A stretch of 64,000 bases of DNA from Teredinibacter franksiae (GTDB lineage Bacteria; Pseudomonadota; Gammaproteobacteria; Pseudomonadales; Cellvibrionaceae). The first letter of the stretch is position 1. Every line of letters begins with the position of its first letter. Below are positions 54,011 to 63,631 of this stretch, in pieces. The notes beneath the pieces are model-generated. The model made no database searches. It was not told where the DNA came from and saw only the letters and a program-made list of their open reading frames with translations. The translations under genes were made by a program, and so were the position numbers. The DNA lies in the NCBI RefSeq assembly GCF_014218805.1, contig NZ_JACJUV010000001.1, positions 372,001 through 436,000 on the forward strand, given 5' to 3'.

Positions 54011-54862
54011 CTATTCAGAAAAGTCCAGCCAAAGCTCAGGTTTATCCACCGGAATATCATTGGATACATTGGGGTTTGAAATGGAAAAGATCGTACGGTT
54101 TTTTAAATCAGACTTTTCCAGTGCCATTTTCACATCAACATCACCGTAAAAATGCCTGTCAAAACTACCATCAGTAATCGACTTCTCCAACCCTGTTGTC
54201 AGATCGCGAACCAACTGCAAATTACCCTTCGAGATATAAAAATAATAGGGCATAACGTATTTCAGTACCAAATTTCGCTCTACGGTAAGCTGTAGATTTG
54301 GGTGGTTGGCAACTTCGGCCCATGGTTCGTGTACCCCGCGAGGAAAACCGTCAAATCGTGCTCCATCCAGCATATAAAACAACCCTTCAGCTTTGTTGGA
54401 CGTAACAACGGTAAAGCCCGCGTTCTGCAAAATTTTGGTGTCACTCCAAGAGCGCCCCTGACCCAGTGTTATGCGCTGTAAATCTGCCAAAGAACGAACC
54501 GAATCGAACCGCCCTTGATCGCCCTGACGGATGATAAATACCCTATGCCCCATTAACCCTTTGTAGGCTGGAATATGAACGGGCGCCAAAATGGCATCAT
54601 TGTGCTTGGAGGAGCCTGTCCACAGCACACTTATTTGGCCATCCTTCACCAATTCAGCCAACCTAGCTCGTGTGAGCAGTTCATCATATTCGGAGAAGCT
54701 GTACTCCCCGGGGAAATGCGCCAAAGCTATCTTCATCAGGCCCACCATGTAACGATCGGTCTGCAACTGAAGCTTGGGATGAATGACCTGAGTCTCGGCA
54801 CTAATACTGAAACTCAAACACACCACCGACGAAACTAATATCGAAACAAGAGTTTTTATCAT
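54011..54862 (-). CDS. Periplasmic solute-binding protein family 3-like protein
   Basis: 283 residues, signal peptide MIKTLVSILVSSVVCLSFSIS. Blocks in order: YMVGLMKIALAHFPGE, GQISVLWTGSSKHN, GLMGHRVFIIRQGD, LADLQRITLGQGRSWSDTKI, EGLFYMLDGARFDGFPRGVHE, NPNVSNDIPVDKPELW at the end. This resembles an SBP_bac_3-like sensor or binding protein, without any transporter next to it. It is related to the product of 21586-22572. It faces the mannanase across a terminator. A link with mannan uptake is unlikely, because such proteins usually bind small polar ligands. Confidence 0.75.
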   Translation of the reverse strand: MIKTLVSILVSSVVCLSFSISAETQVIHPKLQLQTDRYMVGLMKIALAHFPGEYSFSEYDELLTRARLAELVKDGQISVLWTGSSKHNDAILAPVHIPAYKGLMGHRVFIIRQGDQGRFDSVRSLADLQRITLGQGRSWSDTKILQNAGFTVVTSNKAEGLFYMLDGARFDGFPRGVHEPWAEVANHPNLQLTVERNLVLKYVMPYYFYISKGNLQLVRDLTTGLEKSITDGSFDRHFYGDVDVKMALEKSDLKNRTIFSISNPNVSNDIPVDKPELWLDFSE

Positions 54863-55286
54863 AAATTGTTCTAACTGAAAACCAAATGTCGCCTTAATAA
54901 AGATAGCAAACTTCCGCAATCGCGCTATTTGATTACAGTATTTACACGCATAAAATTCATATTCCTAACAAACGCTTATCGCAAACACACAAAAACCCAA
55001 AAATCTTTGCCCTGCCACAGTAAACATTCAGCAATCATTTAGCCGCGTTACCCTTATGGCGTGCATTACCCACCCTCACATCAACTCCTCACTAACGCTC
55101 CCTCATTCGCCACTATTGCGCTCTGCCCAGCATCCAAACCAAACAACCTGACCATAAATTGAACGATAACGAATATGTTCAGCTTATTCAGCTTTGATTC
55201 ATTTACAAAGCAACAAACTAGCCCCAGAAAAACAAGAAACCACTTTTAAATATTTATTATTTTTTACAAACCGATGGAGTCATCTC
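54863..55286. other. Intergenic region before the porin-like gene
   Basis: 424 bp between divergent genes. I see no RNA gene or repeat. It must hold the promoters of both the solute-binding-like gene and the porin-like gene. No boxes could be assigned with confidence. Confidence 0.4.
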
Positions 55287-56039
55287 ATGAAGAAACATAT
55301 TTTGGGCTTAGCCGTAACCATGGCATTAACCTCTACCGCAATGGCTGAAAGCTACAACGCAGAAATTGAAGGCGGCTTGGCTAAAACCGATATTGATATA
55401 AACGGCGCAGACAGTGCTAACACCTACACGCTCAACGGTACGGTATACTTTAAACCAGTAGAAACGGACAACATGCCTCTGGCTGAAGCGGCTTTTTTAA
55501 ACCGTGCCTCAAACGTCAACGGCGGCATTGCTCACACCACAAACGATAACGACGATGCAACAATCTCCAACATTGGTGCAGAGTGGTATATCGCTAATAC
55601 CAATTTTTACACTGCGCTGGACTTCGTAAAAATAGACGGTGATGGGCTCGACGGAGACGCCCTGATAGGCACCGTTGGCTACATGCCAATCGACGGGCTG
55701 CTACTGACAACATCTATCGCCGATGAAGGCGGTTACGAACCAAACATTGATGTTAAATATGTCGCTCAACTATCCGGGGGCACCGCATTAGGGCTGCACG
55801 GCGGCATTACCGATAGCGACGGCTCTACCTTCTACAATGCCGGCGTTGATTACTACTTTTCACCGGCCACCAGCATTGGTATTGAATACGATGATGTAAC
55901 AGGAATAGATGGCGTTGACCTAAGCGAAACGACAATTAACGGTAAGCACTTCTTCAGCGAAGCCATTTATGTAGGCGCCTATTATTCCAACACTGATTTT
56001 ACCGATACTTTAGGTGTAAATGCCGGTATACGTTTTTAA
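55287..56039 (+). CDS. Small porin-like outer-membrane barrel
   Basis: 250 residues, signal peptide MKKHILGLAVTMALTSTAMAES. The mature part is glycine/asparagine-rich with alternating strands (YNAEIEGGLAKTDIDI, ISNIGAEWYIANTNFYTALDFV, DVKYVAQLSGGTALGLHGGI, YNAGVDYYFSPATSIGIEYDDV) and the C-terminal Phe (GVNAGIRF) expected for BAM substrates. The size fits an eight- to twelve-stranded barrel. GGAG lies 7 nt before the ATG; a longer reading frame upstream is not supported. A strong terminator follows. Its ligand is unknown. Confidence 0.8.
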   Translation: MKKHILGLAVTMALTSTAMAESYNAEIEGGLAKTDIDINGADSANTYTLNGTVYFKPVETDNMPLAEAAFLNRASNVNGGIAHTTNDNDDATISNIGAEWYIANTNFYTALDFVKIDGDGLDGDALIGTVGYMPIDGLLLTTSIADEGGYEPNIDVKYVAQLSGGTALGLHGGITDSDGSTFYNAGVDYYFSPATSIGIEYDDVTGIDGVDLSETTINGKHFFSEAIYVGAYYSNTDFTDTLGVNAGIRF

Positions 56040-56084
56040 TTTTCTCCCTCATTAGATGTAACATTTCTGCCTGACCGCAGTACT

Positions 56085-56117
56085 GGCCGCGCCCAAAAAT
56101 TTGGGGCGGCCTTTTTT
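56085..56117 (+). terminator. Rho-independent terminator after the porin-like gene
   Basis: GGCCGCGCCC pairs with GGGGCGGCC (one bulged G) across an AT-rich loop and is followed by six T residues. Confidence 0.9.
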
Positions 56118-56281
56118 CCTTTTACAAAAGCACAGCAACGATAGCGTGTACTCCGCCTACTTATACATCTGAAGCCCTGGCCTTAAAATTTTAGATGTTT
56201 TAAAAAGGCTCCACCCTTGCCTTAAATAAAACAACACTAAGCACGGCGTTTTTTGGCTGTAATGCGCTAACCGCTTGCCTG

Positions 56282-57553
56282 TCAAGCTTGCTCCAGTGCC
56301 TGGGTTACATCCGCAATAATATCGTCGATATGTTCAATACCCACTGATATTCGAACAAGGTCTTCACTTACACCCGCGGCGGCAAGCTCCTCTGCATTCA
56401 ATTGCCTGTGGGTGGTCGATGCCGGATGACACGCTAACGATTTGGCATCACCAATATTCACCAAGCGTAAAACCATTTCCAACGCATCAATAAACCGCGC
56501 GCCTGCAGCCGCGCCGCCAGCTATGCCGAAACTCAATATACCAGACGCCTTACCGTTAGTTATTGTCTGACAGGTTTTATGGAATGGGCTAGAGGGCAAT
56601 GCGGCATAATTTACCCATTCTACTTTTTCATGCTGTTGCAAAAAATGCGCAAGTTTCTCGGCATTTTCACAGTGACGATCCATGCGCAAACCCAATGTTT
56701 CCAAACCCTGCATGATTTGAAAAGCATTCATGGGGGAAATCGCCGCACCTGTATTGCGTAACGGCACCACCCGGCATCGCCCAATATAAGCCGCTTCACC
56801 CAGTGCTTCGGTGTAAACCACACCATGATAAGAAGGGTCTGGCTCGTTCATAACGGCAAACCGGGTTTTATTCGCCACCCAGTCGAATTTACCGGAATCC
56901 ACAATAACACCGCCAATAGACGTACCGTGGCCACCTATATATTTGGTCAATGAATGCACCACAATATCAGCACCCAGCTCAAACGGACGGCATAAGTAAG
57001 GCGTTGCCACGGTGTTGTCTACGATTAGCGGAACGCCATGCTTATGCGCTATAGCCGCCAAACGGGTAATGTCGACAATGTTCCCCGCAGGATTACCAAT
57101 AGATTCACAAAAAACCGCTTTGGTTTTTTCATCAATGGCATTGTCAAAGCCTTCAAAATCATCGTGAGAAACCATTCTCGCCTCAATGCCTTGACGCGGA
57201 AACGTATGGGCAAACAAGTTGTAAGTGCCACCATACAGCTGACTGGTACTGACTATATTGTCCCCGGTTTCACACAAGCACTGTATGGCATAGGTTATAG
57301 CTGCCATGCCAGAGGCTACAGCTAGCGCTCCAATACCGCCCTCCATCGCTGCGATACGTTGCTCTAACACCGCGGTGGTGGGGTTCATAATACGGGTGTA
57401 GATATTCCCCTGTACTTTTAAATCGAATAGATCGGCACCGTGCTGGGTGTCGTCAAAGGTATAGGATGTTGTTTGGTAAATGGGAACGGCCGCAGCCTTG
57501 GTAGTAGATTCCGATTTATACCCATGATGTAAAGCCAAAGATTCCAATTTCAT
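56282..57553 (-). CDS. metY: O-acetylhomoserine sulfhydrylase MetY
   Basis: PLP enzyme of the Cys/Met metabolism family, making homocysteine from O-acetylhomoserine and sulfide. 423 residues. LHHGYKSESTTKAAAVPIYQTTSYTF is the family N-terminus, MNPTTAVLEQRIAAMEGG follows, and VHSLTKYIGGHGTSIGG holds the PLP lysine. The C-terminal ACHPASTTHRQL is diagnostic. AGAGG precedes the ATG. It appears monocistronic; I found no SAM riboswitch in the leader. Confidence 0.95.
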   Translation of the reverse strand: MKLESLALHHGYKSESTTKAAAVPIYQTTSYTFDDTQHGADLFDLKVQGNIYTRIMNPTTAVLEQRIAAMEGGIGALAVASGMAAITYAIQCLCETGDNIVSTSQLYGGTYNLFAHTFPRQGIEARMVSHDDFEGFDNAIDEKTKAVFCESIGNPAGNIVDITRLAAIAHKHGVPLIVDNTVATPYLCRPFELGADIVVHSLTKYIGGHGTSIGGVIVDSGKFDWVANKTRFAVMNEPDPSYHGVVYTEALGEAAYIGRCRVVPLRNTGAAISPMNAFQIMQGLETLGLRMDRHCENAEKLAHFLQQHEKVEWVNYAALPSSPFHKTCQTITNGKASGILSFGIAGGAAAGARFIDALEMVLRLVNIGDAKSLACHPASTTHRQLNAEELAAAGVSEDLVRISVGIEHIDDIIADVTQALEQA

Positions 57554-57650
57554 GTTTGCCTCTTTTTATTCTTTCCGTTTGAGTGGATACCCGCTCTCTA
57601 TTCAGTGCCGGCTAATACGCTCTGTAGTTGAGGATACTGTTGAGTACCCG

Positions 57651-57834
57651 CTTAAGGGCACCTCTAATAATTAAATTTAGCGTCTGCCTGTCCTTCCGGA
57701 CTTTGTGTACTTCGAAGCTTTGTGTGCGATTCATACACAGCGCTAAAATTTTTCGCCAGCCCACCCACAGGCTGTAAATTTTGGCTTGCGCGCGAAACCC
57801 ACACAAAACCAAAAGCCATTAATAGCGGTGCCCG
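57651..57834. mobile_element. MITE-like element, copy A
   Basis: Left end AGGGCACCTCTAATAAT (57655 on) and an inverted right end ATTAATAGCGGTGCCC (57818-57833) enclose ~180 bp. The interior shares ~35-bp blocks with copy C at 45857-45896, and its first 21 bases are identical to the solo end at 8534. No protein-coding capacity. Confidence 0.75.
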
Positions 57835-58227
57835 CAAAAAGCCCGCATGCCATATTGCCGCCACCGCACCAGCAGTTCAATGCGTTTCATCAATCAACAC
57901 TCGCTGCGGCTCACATTTATGTTCAGAGTAGCCAGGGGTGCTTATGGCGATAGTGGCAGCGATAGTGACGGCAATAGTGACGAGACAGCCTCGCTTTCAA
58001 CTTCCCTCACCACAATCGCCTGGCCGTGTTACCTAGCAAGCTTTTGGCACACAAAACAACGCGCACAGGCCAATTACGCTGCCAAGGCTAAAAACCTGAG
58101 CCAGTCGATAATGGTCGCAAATAGCGGTATTCGTCAAGATCATCTTTCGGGCATCAAAAGCCGAACATTCTTCACCAAAAGCAACACAAAATACACGATG
58201 AGTGTCTAGAATGGAGTAACCAACCGA
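57835..58227. other. Intergenic region upstream of the hybrid kinase
   Basis: About 390 bp. A plus-strand frame (57847-58209) carries degenerate GATAGTG units (57949-57985) and no recognisable domain, so I do not call it a gene. The kinase promoter and its GGAG ribosome-binding site (near 58213) lie at the end. Confidence 0.45.
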
Positions 58228-60570
58228 TTGAATTCACTCATTCCTCATGCCCCCAAACGGCCAGTGATGCCTATGGTGAAGTTTACGCTATCCACATTAA
58301 GGCTATTTTGTTTCTTCCCACTTCTGGTGTGGGCGGTGTGGGCGCAGTCGGCTATTACCCAAGTATTTAGCCACGACGAAATTACCGCCTCGTACCTGTA
58401 CAACTTTTCCAAAAATGTTACCTGGCCAAACGAAGGTTCGCTTGACGCGATTACCGTGGGCGTATATCGCCCTACCAACACCCAATTAACTGGCCAGCTG
58501 AGGGCACACTTCCGCTCCGCGATACTCAGGGGCCTGCCACTTAAAGTAAGGGATATTCACTCCATCAATTCTCTCAACGGTATTCAGATTTTGCTCATAG
58601 AAGAAGAAAACAATACCTTGGTAGAAGAACTGAATGATGAACTTAGCTCTCGGCCAATTTTGCTGGTAACCAACAATTATCGCAACCGCCAGTTGGTGAT
58701 GATTAACCTTATATCCACGGACGATAACCACATCCGCTTTGAGGTCAACAAAGCCAATATGATTGTCCAAGGCTTGGATGTAAAACCCGAAATCATTTTA
58801 AATGGCGGATCGGAAATTGACGTTGCCCAACTTTTTAGGGAAGGCCAAGCTTCGCTAGTAAAGATCCAACAGAAATTGCGTATTCGCGAAGAAAAGCTTA
58901 GCAACATGGAAAAAGGGGTACGTGCGTTAAAAACAGAAAATGATACGCTGAACACAACCCTCACAAAGATACAGTCCGACATCCAAAAAAGTCAGCAATT
59001 GATCCTTAAACAACGTTCATTAATTAATGAGCATAAAGCAACATTGCACCAAACAGATATAGCAAGGCAAGAGCTAGAATCTGAGGTTATTGAGCAAACA
59101 CGACAGCTTAATAGCCGTCAATTTTTACTCGATGATATCAGCGCCAAAATCGCCAACCGTGAAACACAGCTAAATGAGCTTAACGATACGCTGATTAAGC
59201 AAAAATCGCGCATCATCGAATTAGATGACCGTATTGCTACCCAAGGGGTTGTACTCAACAATCTTATAGCGCTTGTATTACTGGGCGTTGTCCTGGTGGC
59301 TGTTACCATTTGGGCCTACACCAATAAACGGCGAGATGCCGAGCGCCTAGAGGCCCATAGCCACGACCTACAAATTGCCCGCGACAAACTCGCAATTGCT
59401 AAAGCCAAAGCCGAAGAGGCCAATCGAGCCAAGAGCGAATTTCTGTCACTCATGAGCCACGAATTACGTACGCCTTTACAAGCCATAATTGGCTATGCAG
59501 ACGTGGTAATAGAAGAGCTACGCATGGAAGGCTTGGAACAATATACAAGCGACTTAAATCGGGTTATTAGTAATAGTGAACGCCTGCTAAGGTTAATTAA
59601 TGGCGTGCTCGATCTTGCTAAAATAGAGGCCGGGCGTATGACACTGAGTTTATCGCAAGTTAACCTCGAATCTATAACCTCCGACGCAATAGCCAATGTA
59701 CGACCTCAGTGTGACGAAAAACAACTTGCTTTAGCGGTCGTAACTGATAACGGCGACAACTTCCCTGTTGCCGACGAGGAAAAGCTTCTTCATATTATTC
59801 TTAATTTACTTAGCAATGCCTGTAAATTTACTAATACTGGCGTCGTTAAAATTGTATCAGAGCACCGAAAAAATCAAATTTATATTTCGGTCCAAGACAC
59901 AGGGTCTGGTATAAAACCTGAACAAATACCGCATGTATTCGAACGATTCCAGCAAGCCGACAGCTCTGAAACACGCCAACACCAGGGAAGCGGCCTAGGC
60001 TTAGCTATCTCAAAACAGTTTTGTGAATTAATGGGGGGCAAGATAAGCGTCTCCAGTGAACTGAATATGGGCTCCACTTTTACGGTTTCCATTCCACTTC
60101 CAATTCAACACAGTACTGGAGAGCCTGACCTGCACGAGCCCGCACCAACAGGAAAAAAGGAAATCGCTGTTAAACTGGATAAACCCGCAAGCAATGCTGG
60201 TGGCATTACAATACTACTGGTAGATGACGATAAAGAATTTATCAACATTATGACGCGCACGCTTAAAAGCGAAAATTACACAGTATTGTCGTCCGAGACC
60301 GGCGGAGAGGGCTTAATTATTGCCAAGAAAATCATACCTGATGTCATTGTGCTAGACCTGTTACTACCGGACATGAACGGTATGGAATTTCTTAGGACCA
60401 TCAGAAAAATGCCACCCCTAAGTCATACCCCTATATTTGTGGCCTCAGTCATTGACGAAAAAAACCGTTGCCTGGAATTAGGCGCAACCGGTTTTCTAGC
60501 CAAACCCGTTACTCGCGAAGCCATTAAATCCGCGATCCGTAGCGTAGTATCCAATGCCGTGGCCTGCTAA
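58228..60570 (+). CDS. Hybrid histidine kinase with N-terminal YfiR-like sensor domain
   Basis: 780 residues. A signal/TM helix (LSTLRLFCFFPLLVWAVWAQSA) precedes a DUF4154/YfiR-type periplasmic domain (~45-210: ITASYLYNFSKNVTWPNEG, ILLVTNNYRN, VDVKPEIILNGG-like stretch). A long coiled coil (~215-350) follows, then a membrane helix (NLIALVLLGVVLVAVTIWAY), HisKA with H411 in SLMSHELRTP, HATPase (ILNLLSNACKFT, GSGLGLAISKQF), and a C-terminal receiver domain with phospho-acceptor D710 in VIVLDLLLPDMNG. The start is TTG with GGAG 11 nt upstream; an ATG 13 codons on has none. It is convergent with the c-di-GMP protein and overlaps its stop by 4 bases. Confidence 0.9.
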   Translation: MNSLIPHAPKRPVMPMVKFTLSTLRLFCFFPLLVWAVWAQSAITQVFSHDEITASYLYNFSKNVTWPNEGSLDAITVGVYRPTNTQLTGQLRAHFRSAILRGLPLKVRDIHSINSLNGIQILLIEEENNTLVEELNDELSSRPILLVTNNYRNRQLVMINLISTDDNHIRFEVNKANMIVQGLDVKPEIILNGGSEIDVAQLFREGQASLVKIQQKLRIREEKLSNMEKGVRALKTENDTLNTTLTKIQSDIQKSQQLILKQRSLINEHKATLHQTDIARQELESEVIEQTRQLNSRQFLLDDISAKIANRETQLNELNDTLIKQKSRIIELDDRIATQGVVLNNLIALVLLGVVLVAVTIWAYTNKRRDAERLEAHSHDLQIARDKLAIAKAKAEEANRAKSEFLSLMSHELRTPLQAIIGYADVVIEELRMEGLEQYTSDLNRVISNSERLLRLINGVLDLAKIEAGRMTLSLSQVNLESITSDAIANVRPQCDEKQLALAVVTDNGDNFPVADEEKLLHIILNLLSNACKFTNTGVVKIVSEHRKNQIYISVQDTGSGIKPEQIPHVFERFQQADSSETRQHQGSGLGLAISKQFCELMGGKISVSSELNMGSTFTVSIPLPIQHSTGEPDLHEPAPTGKKEIAVKLDKPASNAGGITILLVDDDKEFINIMTRTLKSENYTVLSSETGGEGLIIAKKIIPDVIVLDLLLPDMNGMEFLRTIRKMPPLSHTPIFVASVIDEKNRCLELGATGFLAKPVTREAIKSAIRSVVSNAVAC

Positions 60571-63104
60571 CACTTAACCCTAGACTGCAGGTCTTGCGCT
60601 AAGGCAGCAGAGAACTCCCTCACATCCTCTACCGGCATCGGATGACCTATATAATACCCCTGTACGTAGTCCACACCATATTCATTAAGAATTGCTAAAA
60701 TTTCGGCATTCTCAACATATTCTGCCACAGCTTTTTTACCAAGCGCTTTCACAACTTGAATAAGCGAACGCACCAACGCTTTATCAACATCATCAACATG
60801 AAGTCTTCGAATAAACGAACCATCTAACTTAATGTAATCGGCCGGCAGTTCTTTTAAATAGGCAAAACTACTAAAACCAGAACCAAAGTCGTCCACAGCA
60901 AAACTACAACCAATGGCATGCAGCTCTTCTATCACATGTTTTGTAACATTTAAATTAAATAAGCTCGCACTTTCGGTAAGTTCAAAAGTGAGTGCAGAAG
61001 GGTCTACCCCGCAAGTCGTTAATGCCTCATGGATAACTGGCACAAGATTTTCGTCGTTAAATGCGTAGGCCGAAAGGTTGATCGCAATACGCTTCAGTAC
61101 CGGGTTCTGTCTCAACTGTTCAATCGCCAACTTAATAATCCAGCGATCCAACAAATGCATTTCTCCCGTTTTCTCTAGTGCAGGAATAAAACTACCGGGA
61201 TATATCAGCGAGCCATCGGCCTTCCTTATACGCACTAAGGCTTCGTAGTAAGCCACCTCTCCTAATTGCACATCTTGTACCGGTTGAAAATGCAGTATTA
61301 TACGGTCTTCCGTTATGGCTGCGCGCACTTGCTGCGCCCAATTTATTCGACTACGTAATCGGTCAGAATCATTGTCTTCGGGGTTATAACAGTGGACAAC
61401 ATTCCGCCCCCGCGCCTTTGCCGCGTAGAGGGCAATATCGGCTTGCATCAGGTACTCTTCTGCGCAGCCTGCCAAGCCATCGACAATACTCAAACCAATA
61501 CTACACCCCAAATTTACCCTATGCCCTTCAGCTTCGTAGGTGTAATCGTTAATTATTTTTTGTAAATCAAGCGCAATATCCGTTACGCCTTCTTCGTCAA
61601 TGCTATGAACAAGTATCGCAAATTCATCACCTCCAAGACGGCAAAGCAAGTCAGTAGCACGTACCCGTCGGCTCATCGCCGCTGAAATCTGGCGAAGCAC
61701 TTCATCACCTTCACGATGACCAAAGGAGTCATTAATGATTTTGAAGTGATCGAGGTCTATATACACAATGGCGTGACTGCGCTTGTTACGTAGAGCATCG
61801 GCATAGAGCTGTTTAAGTGATTCCTCAAAATAGCGTCGGTTAAACAAACCGGTAAGGGAATCGTGCATGGCAATGTATTCAAGTTGTTTCTGAGCAACCT
61901 TATGCTTGGTAATATTATCGAGGCACACCGTTAGCGTAGGCACCTCGTCTACCAAAGAACGACGAACCCGCATTTTTGCCCACAACCGCTGCCCATCCTT
62001 GTCTTTTAGACACAATTCTGGCTCGCAAGAATCCTCACGGCCGTTTAATACAGCCAGTAGCTTCTCCTCCAGTTCAGGGTAGGTATTCTGACTTTCAGTT
62101 GTTAAATATGCTTTCAGGTTCTTACCAAGAGACTCCTCAATGGAGTACCCCATAAGAACGTTCCATGGGTAATTCAGATACCGTATTTCCAAACCATCGT
62201 CGAGTTCCATCACCACTGTTTGTAAGTTATGCAACAATTGCTGGTGTTTATCCGATATTTTTTTGTAGTCCGAACGACTTTCTTCCAGAGATAAAACCTG
62301 CTTTTCAAATTGGCGGTTACTCTCCATAAAATCTTCACGCTTAGTCGCTAGCTCGCACACTTTCCGCAGCTGCTCCGTGCGAAACGGTTTTGGTAAAAAG
62401 TCGGTAACACCCAGCAATACCATTTCTTCCGCGAGTTCGCTGCTAGAGTGAGCTGTCATCATCACGATCGCTTGATGGGGTTCCTCCTCTAGTATTTCCT
62501 TCGCAATTTCTTTTCCGCATTTGTTTGGCAACATGAAATCCAAAAGGATCAATTGGTGACGTGACTCCTGCCAGCGGCGAATACCATCCTCACCGTTATT
62601 GACGATTTCGACTTTATATTGCCGCTCCATCACCCTCTTCACCAGATCGGCTGTGTCTGGCGCATCCTCAATAACCAACAATTTTGATTTTCGGCCTGGC
62701 TCATACTGACCCGCTAAACAGCGCCCCACTTCACCTTCTAGCGAATCAAGTTCTGTAATTGAGAGAATGCGGTTCACCCCGTATTCCCGTGCGGTAATTT
62801 CGGCGATACGCTGACACCAAACCTCGGTCAGTAGCAGAATAGGAATACTCGGTAAGCACTCTAAGGCACCCCCGCGAATTAGGCGTGTCATACGCCAGCC
62901 GTCGATCTCACCCATATCAAGAAAAGCGACCAGCATACTAATGTTATTCGTGCGAATAACCTCCAGAGCGGCCTTAGCCGACCTAGCCAGATGCAAATTG
63001 CTGTATCCTGCCAGAGTCAACCGGCCATGCAGCTCCTTTAGGAAATCACCATCGCGGCAAACCAGTAATACAGGTGCGCCGATTTCCACGTTCAGATAAT
63101 CCAT
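60567..63104 (-). CDS. REC-REC-PAS-GGDEF-EAL c-di-GMP protein
   Basis: 845 residues. The first receiver-like domain (~8-130) has D63 but lacks the conserved Lys, so it is probably a non-catalytic receiver. The second receiver (~138-255) has the full set: acidic pair in VIEDAPD, D189 in LILLDFMLPN, and Lys in FLPKPFR. A coiled linker and a PAS domain (~295-400) follow, then GGDEF (RATD I-site 482-485, GGDEF 491-495). The EAL domain (EALVR at 621) has INLSA, FELTES, VDDFGSGFSS and KLDGSF. Both output domains keep their catalytic residues, so it may make and break c-di-GMP. I start at 63104 (GGTGGAAGAG upstream). The open frame runs 41 codons further, but those lie in repeat B. Confidence 0.93.
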   Translation of the reverse strand: MDYLNVEIGAPVLLVCRDGDFLKELHGRLTLAGYSNLHLARSAKAALEVIRTNNISMLVAFLDMGEIDGWRMTRLIRGGALECLPSIPILLLTEVWCQRIAEITAREYGVNRILSITELDSLEGEVGRCLAGQYEPGRKSKLLVIEDAPDTADLVKRVMERQYKVEIVNNGEDGIRRWQESRHQLILLDFMLPNKCGKEIAKEILEEEPHQAIVMMTAHSSSELAEEMVLLGVTDFLPKPFRTEQLRKVCELATKREDFMESNRQFEKQVLSLEESRSDYKKISDKHQQLLHNLQTVVMELDDGLEIRYLNYPWNVLMGYSIEESLGKNLKAYLTTESQNTYPELEEKLLAVLNGREDSCEPELCLKDKDGQRLWAKMRVRRSLVDEVPTLTVCLDNITKHKVAQKQLEYIAMHDSLTGLFNRRYFEESLKQLYADALRNKRSHAIVYIDLDHFKIINDSFGHREGDEVLRQISAAMSRRVRATDLLCRLGGDEFAILVHSIDEEGVTDIALDLQKIINDYTYEAEGHRVNLGCSIGLSIVDGLAGCAEEYLMQADIALYAAKARGRNVVHCYNPEDNDSDRLRSRINWAQQVRAAITEDRIILHFQPVQDVQLGEVAYYEALVRIRKADGSLIYPGSFIPALEKTGEMHLLDRWIIKLAIEQLRQNPVLKRIAINLSAYAFNDENLVPVIHEALTTCGVDPSALTFELTESASLFNLNVTKHVIEELHAIGCSFAVDDFGSGFSSFAYLKELPADYIKLDGSFIRRLHVDDVDKALVRSLIQVVKALGKKAVAEYVENAEILAILNEYGVDYVQGYYIGHPMPVEDVREFSAALAQDLQSRVKC

Positions 63105-63138
63105 TCTCTTCCACCTGTCGAATTTCCGTTTTTGCCCG

Positions 63139-63346
63139 TAAAGGGCACCTCTATCAATTATACTTGGCCTCTGGCTTTGCGTTCGACTTATGCTCAAGGC
63201 AAAGGCCCGAAGAACGCAGTCTGGCAAACATCACTGCAACGCTGATCTTCTAGGGAAGGCAACCTCCTTCCGCTTCGCAGACCGGCTTACACTGAGGCTT
63301 GCCAAGCCGTGTAGAAAACAAAATCAATTAACGGAGGTGCCCTAAA
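63139..63346. mobile_element. MITE-like element, copy B
   Basis: Ends GGGCACCTCTATCAATTA and, inverted, TCAATTAACGGAGGTGCCC are flanked by TAAA on both sides (63139-63142 and 63343-63346), a likely target duplication. The ~200-bp interior shares CTTGGCCTCTGGCTTTG-like blocks with copy C in inverted orientation. It lies 35 bp upstream of the c-di-GMP gene start and supplies the spurious N-terminal extension of that frame. Confidence 0.75.
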
Positions 63347-63631
63347 GTCTAGTTCAAAGCCAATAGATTTGAATATAAAACACGCAAGTGTGCGATATCC
63401 ATCCGGTTTTGAGGGCTGGAGCCAACAATACCGCTACCCGCACTAGAATTACTGGTTATATGGTACTTGCATTCACAGAACGATAGGTTTATTCCCCGCC
63501 TGCTAAAAGCCCACATACGACAAAACCAAATCGTTAAGCCTTTAACCATTTCACTGGGGCAGATAGCGGCCCACAGAAGTCACTGAATGCATTAGAATAA
63601 AAGCACGCGTTTAAAACCGAGGTATATATCG

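Noticed and set aside
57554..57650. Possible SAM riboswitch in the metY leader
   Set aside because: No SAM-I, SAM-II or SAM-IV core motifs are visible in the short leader.
57847..58209. Plus-strand 120-codon frame before the hybrid kinase
   Set aside because: Begins at the edge of repeat A, contains degenerate GATAGTG units and has no family resemblance or ribosome-binding site.
60567..63227. Longer c-di-GMP protein starting at 63227
   Set aside because: The first 41 codons fall in and next to repeat copy B; the ATG at 63104 has GGTGGAAGAG upstream.
63349..63549. Minus-strand 66-codon frame upstream of the DUF599 gene
   Set aside because: No Shine-Dalgarno or recognisable domain, and it lies between a repeat element and a promoter region.
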